Of a DNA stretch of 64,000 nt, positions 10,328 to 19,625 are shown in pieces. This DNA comes from Eutreptiella sp. 'Long Island Sound 2002' (Eukaryota > Euglenozoa > Euglenophyceae > Eutreptiales > Eutreptiaceae). The position numbers and the translations under genes were made by a program. Below the pieces are notes generated by a model, which was not told the origin of the DNA, searched no databases, and was given only the letters and a program-made list of their open reading frames with translations. Position 1 is the stretch's first letter, and every line of letters begins with the position of its first letter. Location: contig OZ038378.1 of NCBI GenBank assembly GCA_964036045.1, forward strand, positions 38,193,228 through 38,257,227, written 5' to 3'.

Positions 10328-12091
10328 TCATGTCCGTCTCTTGCGGCACCGGAACCGCCGCTGTAGAGTCTGAAGGTGCTGCATGTCGGTTAGAAGCCGT
10401 CTTCTTGTGCGGCTTGCATACGTTTGTACACTTATGGGCCCTTGCCCATGTTGAGCCCCTTTGGTCGCATCCCACCCATGCAACCAAAGGCTATCGTGAA
10501 TGGTGTGGTTGTCCACAACCACTTGCACCCCTAGTCTCCCCCGGAGGAGGCTTAGGCCCCCGCTGTTGCGCAACATGCGCTTCAGCCTCCGGTGACTTCC
10601 CTCCATGGCAAAGCAGGAGAACTTTGACAAGATTCTCCACTTCTTTGCAAAATAATACATGTGGTCGATCCAAAGATGCGTCCACAGAAGTTTGCCCCAC
10701 TGGAGCTCATTGTGGGCAGCGCCCATGGCTATGCTATGGTTCCGGAGCCGCCCCAAGTCGGCCCCGGAGAACCATGCGGAACACCACGCGTATACACACA
10801 TGCTTGCAAAATTCTCCCACCACGTTTTGCACAACGACTCCCAACTTTTTCCCCCTACTTGATGCTGCCTGACACTAGGCTGCTCTAGGCAAGCATCTAT
10901 TATGTTCTCCCAACCCCTATTGCGCATGAAATGGATGGCAGCAGCACACTCCATCCTCACTTTCCCCTTGCTGTTTGCCTTGTCATTATTTAATGAGGCA
11001 CGGGTGCAAGTTCGTGCAGCAAGCCGTGCCTCATCTAGAACCGGTTGCAGCATGGTGCGTGCCACAGTGGCCGGTGCCTTCCCTGTCAATTGTACAACCA
11101 GGTCCCGTGTCCCGTTGACTACACACAACAGGACACGAAGGACCCCATGGAGGCCATAATCAGGCACTCGCCTATCACTCGTAATGGTCCTATATATAGC
11201 ATTTATGGCAACGGCTGGTTCCCAGTTGCCGTCTATCGCACTTGCTGTGCCAAAGGTAGCAAGGCACAGAGCACGGTTACGCATGCAGACCCAACACACA
11301 GTGGCACCAGGGGATTCTACCTTCCAGTTTTGGCAGCCCGCCATGAGCACCTGTGCCTTACCATCTGCACACAGAAAAAAAAGGGACTGCGTATCGTTCC
11401 CTGCCGTATCCTTAAAACTTACGGTTGCGGCCTTGCGCAACTCATCATCAAAATCAATTTCCTGGGAGGCCGCGTAGAGGGTCTCCCACTTTTCACTGCC
11501 CCCTAGTAGCCACCAACTAGATAGTTGGTTGGGGCTGGCGGTGCCACCAAGCGTGCAATGGACGTACGAGGCCTCATGCCTCGATGTACCGTCCACCGCA
11601 ATAGGCAACCAATGCAGCCGTCGGTCCCCGGGCTGCATGATGGCCGAGGGTGGGGGTGGTCGACAATTGAATAGGTGGCCGATGCGTTCAGGTAGGTAGC
11701 AGGCCGCACCATTGATGGCCGTGTCGCCACCCGTATAGGCAGTGAACGCCCGGGACTCCGGCAACGCTAGCTGCCGAAGCATGCCGAACACCTGGTCCCA
11801 TACCACACCGTACGTCATGCTCCCCACTAGGTACCGGGACTCTGGCCTAGAGAGGTGCAATGACCGGATCCTCCAAACGGCCATAATCAACCTCTCCTCC
11901 TGGGTGGGCTCGGGCTGAACGGTGACTACAATTCTTGTTTCGGGGGTAAGCACTATTTGCCCCGTGTCGGGCAGGTACTTGACGGTGTAGGGTGCTGCAA
12001 GCTCCTTGGTAACAACCTCCTGGAGCTCTTGTAGGCGCCGCCGTCGTGTACGATCCGCTAGCAGATGGAATGGCTCCTTGGGCCGTGGCAT
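10328..12091 (-). CDS. Transposase-like protein, 587 aa, intact
   Basis: This is an uninterrupted frame from an ATG at 12091 inside the TIR element. I infer an RNase H-fold (DDE) transposase from the layout. D167 lies in AVDGTS and D243 in LCADGKAQVL, followed by a CWVC pair (Cys266/Cys269) that looks like a zinc ligand. A conserved-looking YGLHGVLRVL block comes at about 312-321, and E497 in FAMEGSHRRLK comes after a long, mostly helical insert. The N-terminus is basic (DRTRRRRLQ) and the C-terminus ends in RRFRCRKRRT, consistent with DNA binding and nuclear import. I do not recognise a named superfamily: KDZ and Plavaka hallmarks were not evident to me. It lies last in the minus-strand gene order. 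A CATCCAACAG acceptor-like site sits just upstream of the ATG, so it could also be the terminal exon of a longer transcript. Confidence 0.65.
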   Translation of the reverse strand: MPRPKEPFHLLADRTRRRRLQELQEVVTKELAAPYTVKYLPDTGQIVLTPETRIVVTVQPEPTQEERLIMAVWRIRSLHLSRPESRYLVGSMTYGVVWDQVFGMLRQLALPESRAFTAYTGGDTAINGAACYLPERIGHLFNCRPPPPSAIMQPGDRRLHWLPIAVDGTSRHEASYVHCTLGGTASPNQLSSWWLLGGSEKWETLYAASQEIDFDDELRKAATVSFKDTAGNDTQSLFFLCADGKAQVLMAGCQNWKVESPGATVCWVCMRNRALCLATFGTASAIDGNWEPAVAINAIYRTITSDRRVPDYGLHGVLRVLLCVVNGTRDLVVQLTGKAPATVARTMLQPVLDEARLAARTCTRASLNNDKANSKGKVRMECAAAIHFMRNRGWENIIDACLEQPSVRQHQVGGKSWESLCKTWWENFASMCVYAWCSAWFSGADLGRLRNHSIAMGAAHNELQWGKLLWTHLWIDHMYYFAKKWRILSKFSCFAMEGSHRRLKRMLRNSGGLSLLRGRLGVQVVVDNHTIHDSLWLHGWDATKGAQHGQGPISVQTYASRTRRRLLTDMQHLQTLQRRFRCRKRRT

Positions 12092-12194
12092 GGTGTGAGA
12101 TACAGGACCTGTTGGATGGGCAGGCAGTCATCGCAAAGTTTCTACCATCCCCCTCCCGCAGACAACTCTCTCTACTGTGATTCGCATGCAATTA

Positions 12195-12330
12195 AAAGAA
12201 ATTCACATAGATTCGCACGAAATTCGTACGAAATTCGTACGAATTTCGTGCGAATTTCACGTGAATAGAAATGTGTGAATATTCTGAAAATGTGAAATTC
12301 GTACGAAATTCGTGCGAATTTCACATGACT
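12195..12330. repeat. CGTACGAA palindromic cluster upstream of the transposase ORF
   Basis: Runs of GAAATTCGTACGAAATTCG and related hairpin-forming units lie between the transposase start (12091) and the coiled-coil frame (ends 12623). This may be promoter or intron sequence. Confidence 0.65.
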
Positions 12331-12470
12331 GTCACAGAATTTCTGCCAAAGCCTCATCCTTCTGCCCTCGTTGACCCTCACAAAGCAAGCTCAGGATGGT
12401 GCTCATGGGCTATCAGACACCCAGTCCAGTGGCTGTCATTCCGGCTGTCACTCAGCCAGCAGTGTAACAC

Positions 12471-12591
12471 GTCAGGGGGCATAGCATACCCCAAATAAAA
12501 TACAAACAGTTCCGCAGAAAAAATCGCAAAAAGGTCAGGGGGCACACCGTACCCCAATTAATGTACAAACAGTGCTGCAGAAAATTTCGCA
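12471..12591. repeat. 63-bp tandem repeat, two copies plus a partial one
   Basis: GTCAGGGGGCATAGCATACC at 12471 and GTCAGGGGGCACACCGTACC at 12534 each start a unit that ends in CAGAAAAAATCGCA or CAGAAAATTTCGCA. A third, partial unit with a long G run starts near 12593 (GTGGGG...TACCCCACATA). Confidence 0.75.
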
Positions 12592-12622
12592 CAGTGGGGG
12601 GGGGGGGTACCCCACATATCGG

Positions 12623-13327
12623 TCAAACTGCCCATGCTTGGCGGGGGGGGGGCAGGATAACATTCGTTGTGGTTAGAAAGGACAGGTGCTCCGGAGGGTA
12701 CCTACGCACCCCCCCCACGGGACCAGAGCTCCGGCTAGCGGTGCCCTGGGAGCTCTGCTCCGCCACCGCCTCCCCAAAGGAGGGGTCCATGGCCGCCGAC
12801 GTGAGGCGGTGGGGGGGGTACTGCCGGCGCACTAGTGCTTCCTCCATTGCGGCAGTCACCTTGGGGGCGTCGGGGGCCACACTGTCCACATCGACCTGCT
12901 GGCCACTGGCCATCATGGCCATCCGCAGGCCGGTGGACACTGCGGACATCTGGCCGGCGCATGCCTCGGCCTGGGCATGCCAGGCCTGTGCGCCGGCCTG
13001 GAGGTACCGGACACCGGCAGCACTGGCCCCCCCCCTGTCACCCGGCGGGGCGGGGGCCTTGGCACCCTCAGCCCTCTCCACTGCCTCTGCTGATTGTGCC
13101 GCTGGCTTTGCCTTGCGCAACGTCGCCACGTCGCGCTCAAGAGTCTTCACCTTGGTGGCCAGCAGGTCACGCTCCTTGGTGACGTCCGCCAACCGCGACT
13201 CGTAGTCCCGCCTGTCCTCGTTGGCCCTGGACAGACGGGCCTCGAGGTTGCGGTTGGCGGTCTCCGCGCTGATGGCGCGTGCCTCCCACGCCCCCGCCCG
13301 CTGCTGGTCCACCCACTCCTGCACCAC
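12623..13327 (-). CDS. Coiled-coil protein segment of the TIR element
   Basis: This frame of about 234 codons opens with EWVDQQRAGAWEARAISAET and carries a strongly heptad-patterned stretch (NRNLEARLSRANEDRRDYES and on to about residue 75). A Pro/Ala/Gly linker follows, then a second Ala-rich helical part. I see no catalytic motif. It follows the dioxygenase-like exon 3 on the same strand. The junction at about 13330-13370 is full of G runs in which the frame changes, so it is probably the C-terminal part of the same gene product, interrupted by homopolymer slips. A separate accessory protein is the alternative. Coiled coils in this position could mediate oligomerisation. Confidence 0.5.
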   Translation of the reverse strand: MVQEWVDQQRAGAWEARAISAETANRNLEARLSRANEDRRDYESRLADVTKERDLLATKVKTLERDVATLRKAKPAAQSAEAVERAEGAKAPAPPGDRGGASAAGVRYLQAGAQAWHAQAEACAGQMSAVSTGLRMAMMASGQQVDVDSVAPDAPKVTAAMEEALVRRQYPPHRLTSAAMDPSFGEAVAEQSSQGTASRSSGPVGGVRRYPPEHLSFLTTTNVILPPPRQAWAV

Positions 13328-13339
13328 CCCCCTCTACCC

Positions 13340-14230
13340 CCGCCCCCCCACCGGCTCCGCCTGCTCCGCCCGCACTGCCCGCTCCGCCGGGGTGGCCGTA
13401 CGCGGGGCTTTGGGGGTGGGGGGGTGGGGCCCGTGTTCCCTTCGGGGCGCCCTTTCCGCTTGCGCGTGGGGGGGGGTTCGTCCTCCTCGACGTCAATGAC
13501 GTCAACCACCACCCCCATCTTCGGCTGCCTCCCCACATGGACGCGCATGGCAAGCCATGCCACGTCCACCCACTCCGGCCTCCGCTGCTCCCAACCCGTG
13601 AGCACATTCAGCCCAAAAACCCCAGCCGTCGTCACCGTCCCCGCCTCCCCGATCCGCGACACCCCCGTCTGCACCCGCCAGTGCCCACTCACAAGCCGGT
13701 AGGCAAACATGCCCACCAGCTCCTGCCCCGCAGGCAGGTTGGACCCCCCCCCCCCCCGGACCACAATGGGGCAGGGGAAGGAGATGCGGAGGGTGCCCTG
13801 CACCCCCCGCGACTCCAACTCCATGTCCCACACGGCACTGAGGTGCCGCGGCCGCCCATCGGGCCCGGGCGGCACCTGCTGGGTCCAGGCCGGATCCGGC
13901 TGCCTGGCGGCCAGGGTGACCCGGTCCAGGGGGGGGGTCGTTGTGGGCGTCGCCCAACTCGTCGCGGGACGGCTGGGGCACCACCACCTCGCGCGCCACA
14001 TGCCCCCTGGCGGTGCTGGCCTCGCTGCCTCCTGAACGTCGAGAGCGCTGCGACCCCTCGCTGCGCACACTGCCGGCCTCACTTGGTGACCGTCCACCGC
14101 CGGTGCCTGCGGGCTGGTCGCTACCGGGGCCTTCGGCGGGCTCGGCGTGCTCCTCGGGCAATCGGGGCCGGGGCTTGTACCGGCGCTTGGTGTGGTGCCG
14201 AATATCCGGCGACCAAGCGGTGAACGGGAC
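13340..14230 (-). pseudogene. Exon 3 of the dioxygenase-like gene, frameshifted in a G run
   Basis: The exon probably begins at 14230, after an acceptor-like TCTGCATGCAG, with VPFTAWSPDIRHHTKRRYKP, a basic stretch that continues the exon 2 frame in phase 0. It is followed by a Pro/Glu/Ser-rich linker. At 13927-13937 there is a run of nine G on the plus strand. With nine, the frame becomes a Gly/Pro-rich shadow. With eight, it would continue into a convincing protein stretch that is visible in the neighbouring frame (VWDMELESRGVQGTLRISF, MFAYRLVSGHWRVQTGVSRI, WLAMRVHVGRQPKMGVVVDV). It then ends in an acidic/basic tail (DVEEDEPPPTRKRKGRPEG) like a nuclear localisation signal. I call it a pseudogene because of the visible break, but a sequencing error in the homopolymer is equally possible. 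Confidence 0.5.
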
Positions 14231-14492
14231 CTGCATGCAGATGTGGGGAGGTGTGCAAGGCACAAATTGAGAAAGGGGGAGTGGACACGAGGCAATGCAA
14301 GAGCAAAAGGAGCAAATTGGACGAATTTCGTGCGAATTTCACATCCCGAGAAAATTCACACAAATTTATTCACGTGAAATTCGTACGAAATTCGTACGAA
14401 ATTCGTACGAAATTCGTACGAATTTCGTACGAATTTCACGTGAATTTCGTCCAATTTGCCAATACACAAAGCAAACACACAAGCAAGCACAC
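14231..14492 (-). other. Probable GT-AG intron (262 nt)
   Basis: The donor GTGTGC follows TGCGAGTGCAAG at 14493 and the acceptor is GCATGCAG at 14231. Removing it joins exon 2 (ending in CPCECK) to exon 3 (starting VPFTAW) in phase 0. The intron holds a CGTACGAA cluster (14325-14445). Confidence 0.55.
14325..14445. repeat. CGTACGAA palindromic cluster inside an intron
   Basis: Five or more tandem ATTCGTACGAA units are flanked by CACGTGAA and CACATCCCG-type text. It has the same family motif as the subterminal clusters. Confidence 0.7.
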
Positions 14493-15687
14493 CTTGCACT
14501 CGCATGGGCAGGTGATGCTCCATGCCCCGGTCCTCGCGCACTTGGGCGACCGCCACGCTGGGACCGTGTTCACCAGGTGCCACAGCGTGGTCGGCCGACC
14601 CGGGGGGGCAATGCCGGACAAGGCGAAGTGGATATCCGACTCCGCGTCGACATCGCCCCCCTTGGCGACCTCCAGCTGGTGCACGCTGCCCACGAAGAAC
14701 AGCATGCACTGGGGGCCGACCTCGATGACGGCGAGGTCGGAGGCCGGGGCCGACCGGGAGATGAAGGTGGGGTGGAAGGGGCAGGTGGGGGGGCCTGTCG
14801 GGAGCGTCTGGGGGGGGTCGGCGAAGAGGGCCTGGGCAGCCTCCCCCTCCCACAACCCCACCCTCCCAACCGCCCCCTTCCCCACCCACAACACCTTGTC
14901 CACGCTGGGGAGGTCCCGGCTGGACAAATCCCCAGCAACGTCCAGGGCCTCCTTGGGGGGGATGGCGTCCAAGTGTGTGGTGTTGGCCTGGTGGTGTTTG
15001 TGTCGGGGGTCGGGGGTCCACAAGTTAAAAAGAACCCCCTGCAGCCCATCCTTGGAGTCGGGGAGGGCAAGCAATCCATAATGGCGGCTGGTGGCCACCA
15101 TAAGCAGCATGTCCCCCCGATGCAGCTCAACGGTGTCCCAGCGCGCCTCCCCCGCCTCCCCCAGGGCCGTCCCCGCCTGCACCGCCACCTGGTAGTCCTC
15201 TGACAAGCAGAGGAAGCTACTCAGGTGGCAGTCCCCCACCTCCCTGTCGCTGGGGGGGAGGACGTCGGGGTGGGTGGCCACGTCGGTTTGGGGGAGCTGC
15301 GGCCCACTCCCCACACTGGCCACAATGACGTTGCCCGGCGTCCTTGGGTGGAGGTCCCCAACCCCAGGGACACTTTCGGTGAGGTGGGGGTGGAACTTCT
15401 TGAAGAGAGGCCCCCCCACTCCCGACCCCAAGGTGCTCTTGCTTTGCCACCGGCGGGGGAGCGCAGGATCCTTGGCCTGCTCCTCACTCCGCGCGGCGTT
15501 GAAAAGGAGCTCAAAATTCTTTGCGACGACCTTTTCGTCGCCGGTGCCCCACGCCTTCATCACCTTGTTCCACCCCACCTCACAATCCCGTGCCTCCACA
15601 AGCCCCCGAAGCACAATGTAGCCGTTCCCATCAACAAAGTTGAGGGGCGGCTGAGAGGAGTCAACCCTGTCGGGGGCGGGGTCAGGG
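14493..15687 (-). CDS. Exon 2 of a 2OG-Fe(II) dioxygenase-like gene carried by the TIR element
   Basis: In the joined model this exon supplies residues 210-608. It opens with a Pro-rich linker and then NGYIVLRGLVEARDCEVGWN, which resembles the N-terminal strand/helix of double-stranded beta-helix oxygenases. Candidate iron ligands are H349-P-D351 in VATHPDVLPP and H412 in VELHRGDMLLMVATSRHYGL, followed by a strand with Q and LFNLW. A GD...H layout with HxD about 60 residues before the distal His is typical of the superfamily. Fungal KDZ transposons are known to carry TET/JBP dioxygenases, so a DNA-modifying role is an attractive inference, but the TET/JBP, JmjC or phytanoyl type cannot be set by eye. 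The second half of the exon has no motif I know. The frame is intact over 398 codons. Confidence 0.5.
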
Positions 15688-15783
15688 CTGCCCGTCACCC
15701 CATGAGGGGGGTCGGGAAGGGGTTCGGTGCGGAGGGGGGGTTCACTCGAAATGAAGGGGGGGGCGCATGAGGCACCACGCTAC
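15688..15783 (-). other. Probable GT-AG intron (96 nt)
   Basis: The donor GTAGCG follows TTTGCAATG at 15784 and the acceptor GACGGGCAG ends at 15688. Splicing joins phase-2 codons (TG + C = Cys) and keeps the frame open. Unspliced, the first frame stops at once (TAG). Confidence 0.55.
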
Positions 15784-16412
15784 CATTGCAAAGAAGTTGT
15801 GCTATAGAAGGTGGGGTGGGTGACGTCGGGGACGTGCACTTGGGGGGGGATGGTGGGATGGAAAGGGGCGACGCCCAAATCATCCCACCACCGGGGGTTG
15901 GCAAGATGCCAAGAAAAGGGGAAAAAAGAGTGGTCTGCTGGTGCACCTGCAGCAAGATCCTGCAGGCACACCATATCGCAGTGGGGGGGGGTGTGGACGG
16001 GGTTAGTGGTGGGGTACACCTGGACGTGGGCGTCCTTAGGCTTCCCCACAGGGTTATTCCTCATCGAGTTGAGGAGCTGGTCAACACTGGAGGGGAGAGG
16101 GGTTAGATGGAGAAATTTGAGGGTGGGGAGTTGGTGGCGCAATTCCCTCCACAGGGTTGTGGCCCATCCCCTCCCCCCGAGGTAGCTGTTGCGGGTGGGG
16201 CTGCGCATGTCGATGTGGATGACATCGGGGCAGGGGTCGAGGGAGGCTGCCCAGCCCACGATGTCATCCACCCCCAGTGCCTCCGACTCGTACGTTGCCT
16301 CCTCCAATTGATGGTGGGCAACGGGGAGGGCTTGGTAGTGGGCGAGGGTGTCGGCTGAGGGGTCGGGACGCGAGGCCAGGCTTGCGAGTTGAGACATAGT
16401 TTGCTGCGACAT
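15784..16412 (-). CDS. Exon 1 of the dioxygenase-like gene (209 codons)
   Basis: The ATG at 16412 in context TTTTAACAATG is preferred to the upstream non-ATG opening. The product begins MSQQTMSQLASLASRPDPSA. After a helical N-terminus come alternating strand-like segments (CPDVIHIDMRS, LKFLHLTPLPSSVDQLLNSM). A TPPHCDMVCLQD block containing another HxD-like triplet (H144-C-D146) follows, and then SFFPFSWHLANPRWWDD. That second HxD makes exon 1 a possible paralogous or degenerate oxygenase unit. No family is recognised with confidence. The start lies about 390 bp from the right end of the transposon, just inside a CGTACGAA cluster that may act as promoter and transposase-binding region. Confidence 0.5.
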
Positions 16413-16474
16413 TGTTAAAAGAGAAGAACGCGAGGGCTTTGAGAGCTCTAACAAAGCGAAAGAGTGGAAAGGAG

Positions 16475-16610
16475 GGTAAATTCGTACGAAATTCGTACGA
16501 AATTCGTGCGAATTCGTACGAAATTCGTGCGAATTTCACATTCTCATGAATCTGTTAATCTAGCGTGAATTTATGCGTGAATTTAGGTGCGTGAATTTCA
16601 CATTCACGCG
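16475..16610. repeat. CGTACGAA palindromic cluster, right subterminal
   Basis: Repeated AAATTCGTACGAAATTCGTG units are followed by GTGAATTTCACATTCACGCG-type hairpins. It lies 60 bp upstream of the exon 1 ATG and about 200 bp from the right TIR. Confidence 0.7.
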
Positions 16611-16779
16611 AATCTCACCAAATGTGTTAAACCATGCGGGGAGTTTAAACCTCTAAATTGCACCTATTTGTTGCATCTTACTTTGGGCGAAGGTAGCACG
16701 ACAAAAGCACACGATAGCACCAAGTTACGAGCAAAACACAGCAAAATTGGGTGAAATTCACGGTACCGTGAATCTCGGA

Positions 16780-16803
16780 TTCAAACGGCCGGTTCACGAA
16801 GGG
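16780..16803 (-). repeat. Right terminal inverted repeat of the TIR transposon
   Basis: CGGCCGGTTCACGAAGGG ends immediately before TA at 16804-16805 and is the inverted match of 9880-9896. The 110 bp inside it (from about 16692) is shared with 19520-19623, a second terminus of the same family. Confidence 0.85.
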
Positions 16804-16805
16804 TA

Positions 16806-18990
16806 CACGCGGCATTCATGAATGCCCTTAACTCCTCCGCCAATTGCGGATATGCAAAATTGTGGATCTAGCTTAGCTTCTTCTGCCATGCCCGGTTCAT
16901 CCTTCACGGCGCGATGTTTATCGAGCTCGTCCAAATGTGGCATGTATGTTTGGAAGAAAGTGGAGTCGATGATTTCTTCGGCGTGGAGTACTTCAGCTAG
17001 CACACAAATTTGCTCAATTGGATAACAATTGGATTGGTTGAGCATTACCGAGTGACATTGTCTACGGACGGGAATTGTTGCTCATGGTCTGTCTTCATTA
17101 ACGGTGGGGACAACAATACTCCTTGCAAGAAGTAAAGGTTTGCATCTTCTCCATAAGGAAGGTAGAAATTCCTCTTTGGGATTGCAATTCTCCTTCGCAG
17201 AGTCCACTTCTTGCCGTTGTCATGTGTGAACTTCTTTGCCATCTTATCCAGAGGCGACGGCCACCAATATGGTGGCTCTCCTTGTTCTTGACAAACCTCC
17301 ACCCCAAAGCAATGTGCGCTTATTTTGTCATCGCAGTCACTAGAGGGATAATCGTTTACTAATTCCTCGGCCGGATTATTGGCTAGCTCACTTGTTGCAT
17401 TGTGTTCACCGTGTTCTCGTCTGTACTAGCGATAGTAGTCTAGCGATAGTAGTCCGGGTACTTGATAGGGAGTGTAATAGCCAGGCTTTCCAAATACTGG
17501 TCATATGGAGCAAAGTACCAAACATATGCACATGTAATACCGTCCGGAAGATGCTTGCGACGCTTTCAACGTCCCGGCTTTGGATGCGTGGGAATGCATA
17601 CTACCTCTCGACTACCCTTACATTGACGAATGCCTAGGAGCATCATGCCATTCTCGATCCGTCCCAACGATCGGAGCTTTAGCAACAGCTCCACGTCACT
17701 TGCATCAGGAAATATACCGATTGGCACAGTTACCGTCTTCGCCGGCTTCATCAAATAATTGGCAAGACACAACTCACACCCGATTGATGTAGTGTGTTGT
17801 TGTTGCACATTATTAAGGGGGCCTAACTAGCAAACGACGGTTGTGCGGGACCACACATCCATCATCTGCTTCTTCATATCAACAATATGCAAACGGACAC
17901 ACGTGCTGTCCAACTATTTCTTGAGGCGCGGCAAACGGGTACCCAGAGTTTAATGAGGTACATACACGCCCTCGTCCTACATTGAAACACTTGTTAGGGT
18001 AGCATTGATGCACCATGTTGCAATCCTTGTGCAGGTATGCGGTAAATTTTGGGTCGAAACCATCGCTTTCTCGAGGCATTGTTGCACAAATGACATCGTC
18101 GGCTATGGTAGCAAGTTCACACCATACAACACCGTGCAAATGAAGGCGGCCCTGTTCTTAATATTCAAACAAAAATCAGTAACCACACACTTTTCCAAGA
18201 AAACCCTTTTTGCGAATAGCCAAAAACTCTCGCTTGAAAATTGCTACCCGCTTGTGGAATGCAACGCAAGCCTCCATATCGTAGCCATTTTGAATTAGCT
18301 TGTTGGTCACCTTGCTTTTTGGGTATTCTCGAGGACACACGGCTCCCGCATGGCATTAGTTTTGCACAACAGCTTGCAAATCGGACCAGTTATCATTCAT
18401 TGCCAACGTGATGATAAGGCCCCCTTGCCCCATTCACGACTCATGGCTATAAGATCTCAGTCCCGTGAATGCAGCCAACAGAGTCGGTCGTCCCAATCAA
18501 CAACACACCCCACCATTGAACAATGTCCTTTGCGCTTCGAACATCCGGCACCGACGGTATCGTCCCCAGCTGCGCCTACTAGTCAAGGCAAGAAGTCACG
18601 TGCAGCCTACCAAGATGGTGTACAATCCATGAGCCACAATCTAGAGCACGAGGGGACACATAAGGGTGCTGCAGAGCTCAACCCGTATTATCGGTACCGA
18701 AGGTATGTACCTTCCAAACTCGTTGGCACCCGTTCCTTTGGCACAACCTTCCTTACTTTGGAATGAATCTAAATAATCGGCAAACATCATTACGGAAAAC
18801 AAATATGCCACTCGCGACCACATCTGTGTGGCGCACAACAGACAGCAATTTTGTGCGCATTTTTGTATCATCTCGTGGAACAATGAACTTGTGCCCACCA
18901 CCAACGGGGCACCAAAGTAGTTTTGCACAACGATAGCAAAGGGCATCAAACAATAGAGAGTACAAAATGTCCAAACCATCAAGCCAATGC
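16806..18990 (-). pseudogene. Rep-side remains of the Helitron protein
   Basis: Several minus-strand pieces keep Helitron-like wording in the right order. At 18641-18982 there is a helical stretch. At about 18165-18300, in an adjacent frame, is CVAFHKRVAIFKREFLAIRK. At 17879-18139 ADDVICATMPRESDGFDPKF leads to a HKDCNMVHQCYPNKC block (compare the H-C-P-C region of Helitron N-terminal domains). At 17045-17302 comes WTLRRRIAIPKRNFYLPYGE with LYFLQGVLLSPP (compare the R-Y-L-LLL block). At 16806-17045 the linker continues towards the helicase and ends exactly at the TIR insertion. Frames change repeatedly, so it is dead. The HUH motif itself was not located. Confidence 0.5.
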
Positions 18991-19237
18991 TCCCTAACGG
19001 ATTTCAGAGACGTGTTGGATGATTAACTCTTTTTGGCGTGGAATACTTCTTTCGCAACCGCACTAATGACCCCAGAGGAGTGACAACGTGAGGCTTTGGC
19101 ATGTTGCTTGTCACGTGTATTGCCATGACCACCTACAATGCCTTTATCACGTTGCGTCTCGGGCCCCGTCAGCCCAATCGCCGCCCAAAAAAAATCCCGG
19201 CAACATTTTACGGTACCTTTGGGCCTAAATTTGCGAA

Positions 19238-19410
19238 GTTCGTACGAAATTCGCACGAATTTCGTACTAAATTCGTGCGAATTTGGCAAATTCGTACGAA
19301 TCTGGAGTTTGTGGTGAAATTCGAAGGCAGCGCGCGAAATTCGTACGGATTTCCAAAAATTCCAAAAATCACCAAAAACTCACCCAAATTTGCGTGAATT
19401 TCGTGCATGC
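19238..19410. repeat. CGTACGAA cluster of a second family member
   Basis: The region is rich in AAATTCGTACGAAATTCGCACG and diverged versions, 150-400 bp before the solo terminus at 19623. Confidence 0.6.
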
Positions 19411-19519
19411 GTCAATTTCTTAAATTCGTGTTACGTTCACCCTAATGGAGCCGAATATTCGCAACCTACCAACAAGGTACAACATCAAATTTCAAGACGT
19501 TTCTAGTGACAACGTTATG

Positions 19520-19623
19520 GAGAAACGCACACGATGGCGCCAAGTTACGAGCAAAACACCTCAAAAAGTTGTCAAGTTCACGCTACCGTGAATCTCCCAT
19601 TCAAACGGCTGGTTCACGCAGGG
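19520..19623 (-). repeat. Second terminus of the TIR-transposon family
   Basis: About 100 bp here match the last 110 bp of the 9880-16803 transposon (CACACGATGGCGCCAAGTTA, then TTCAAACGGCTGGTTCACGC and AGGG), again followed by TA (19624-19625). A CGTACGAA cluster lies upstream. I cannot find a matching left end: a TACC at 19213 is the only candidate and does not resemble CCCTTCGTG. This is therefore a truncated or deleted family member inserted into the N-terminal part of the Helitron relic. Confidence 0.7.
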
Positions 19624-19625
19624 TA

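Larger units (their letters stand above)
9880..16803 (-). mobile_element. 6.9-kb TIR DNA transposon inserted in the Helitron helicase
   Basis: The ends are inverted repeats: the left end reads CCCTTCGTGAACGGCCG and the right end, reverse complemented, reads CCCTTCGTGAACCGGCCG. A near-copy of the GGCCGTTTGAAT block lies about 30 bp inside each end. Flanking TA dinucleotides (9878-9879 and 16804-16805) fit a 2-bp TA target duplication, although the surrounding CGTGTACACG palindrome means a 4- or 6-bp duplication cannot be excluded. Excising the element and one TA rejoins the helicase frame. Genes inside are on the minus strand: a multi-exon dioxygenase-like gene first, then a coiled-coil portion, then a 587-aa transposase-like ORF. 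Clusters of CGTACGAAATT lie near both ends and between the genes. Confidence 0.85.

Noticed and set aside
13279-14223. 314-codon plus-strand frame, with other plus-strand frames at 12561-15770
   Set aside because: They are GC-rich antisense shadows of the minus-strand transposon gene, Pro/Arg/Gly-biased with no domain.
19213-19623. A complete second copy of the TIR transposon
   Set aside because: Only one terminus is recognisable. The candidate left end (TACCTTTGGG) does not match the TIR, and the flanking frame does not rejoin cleanly.
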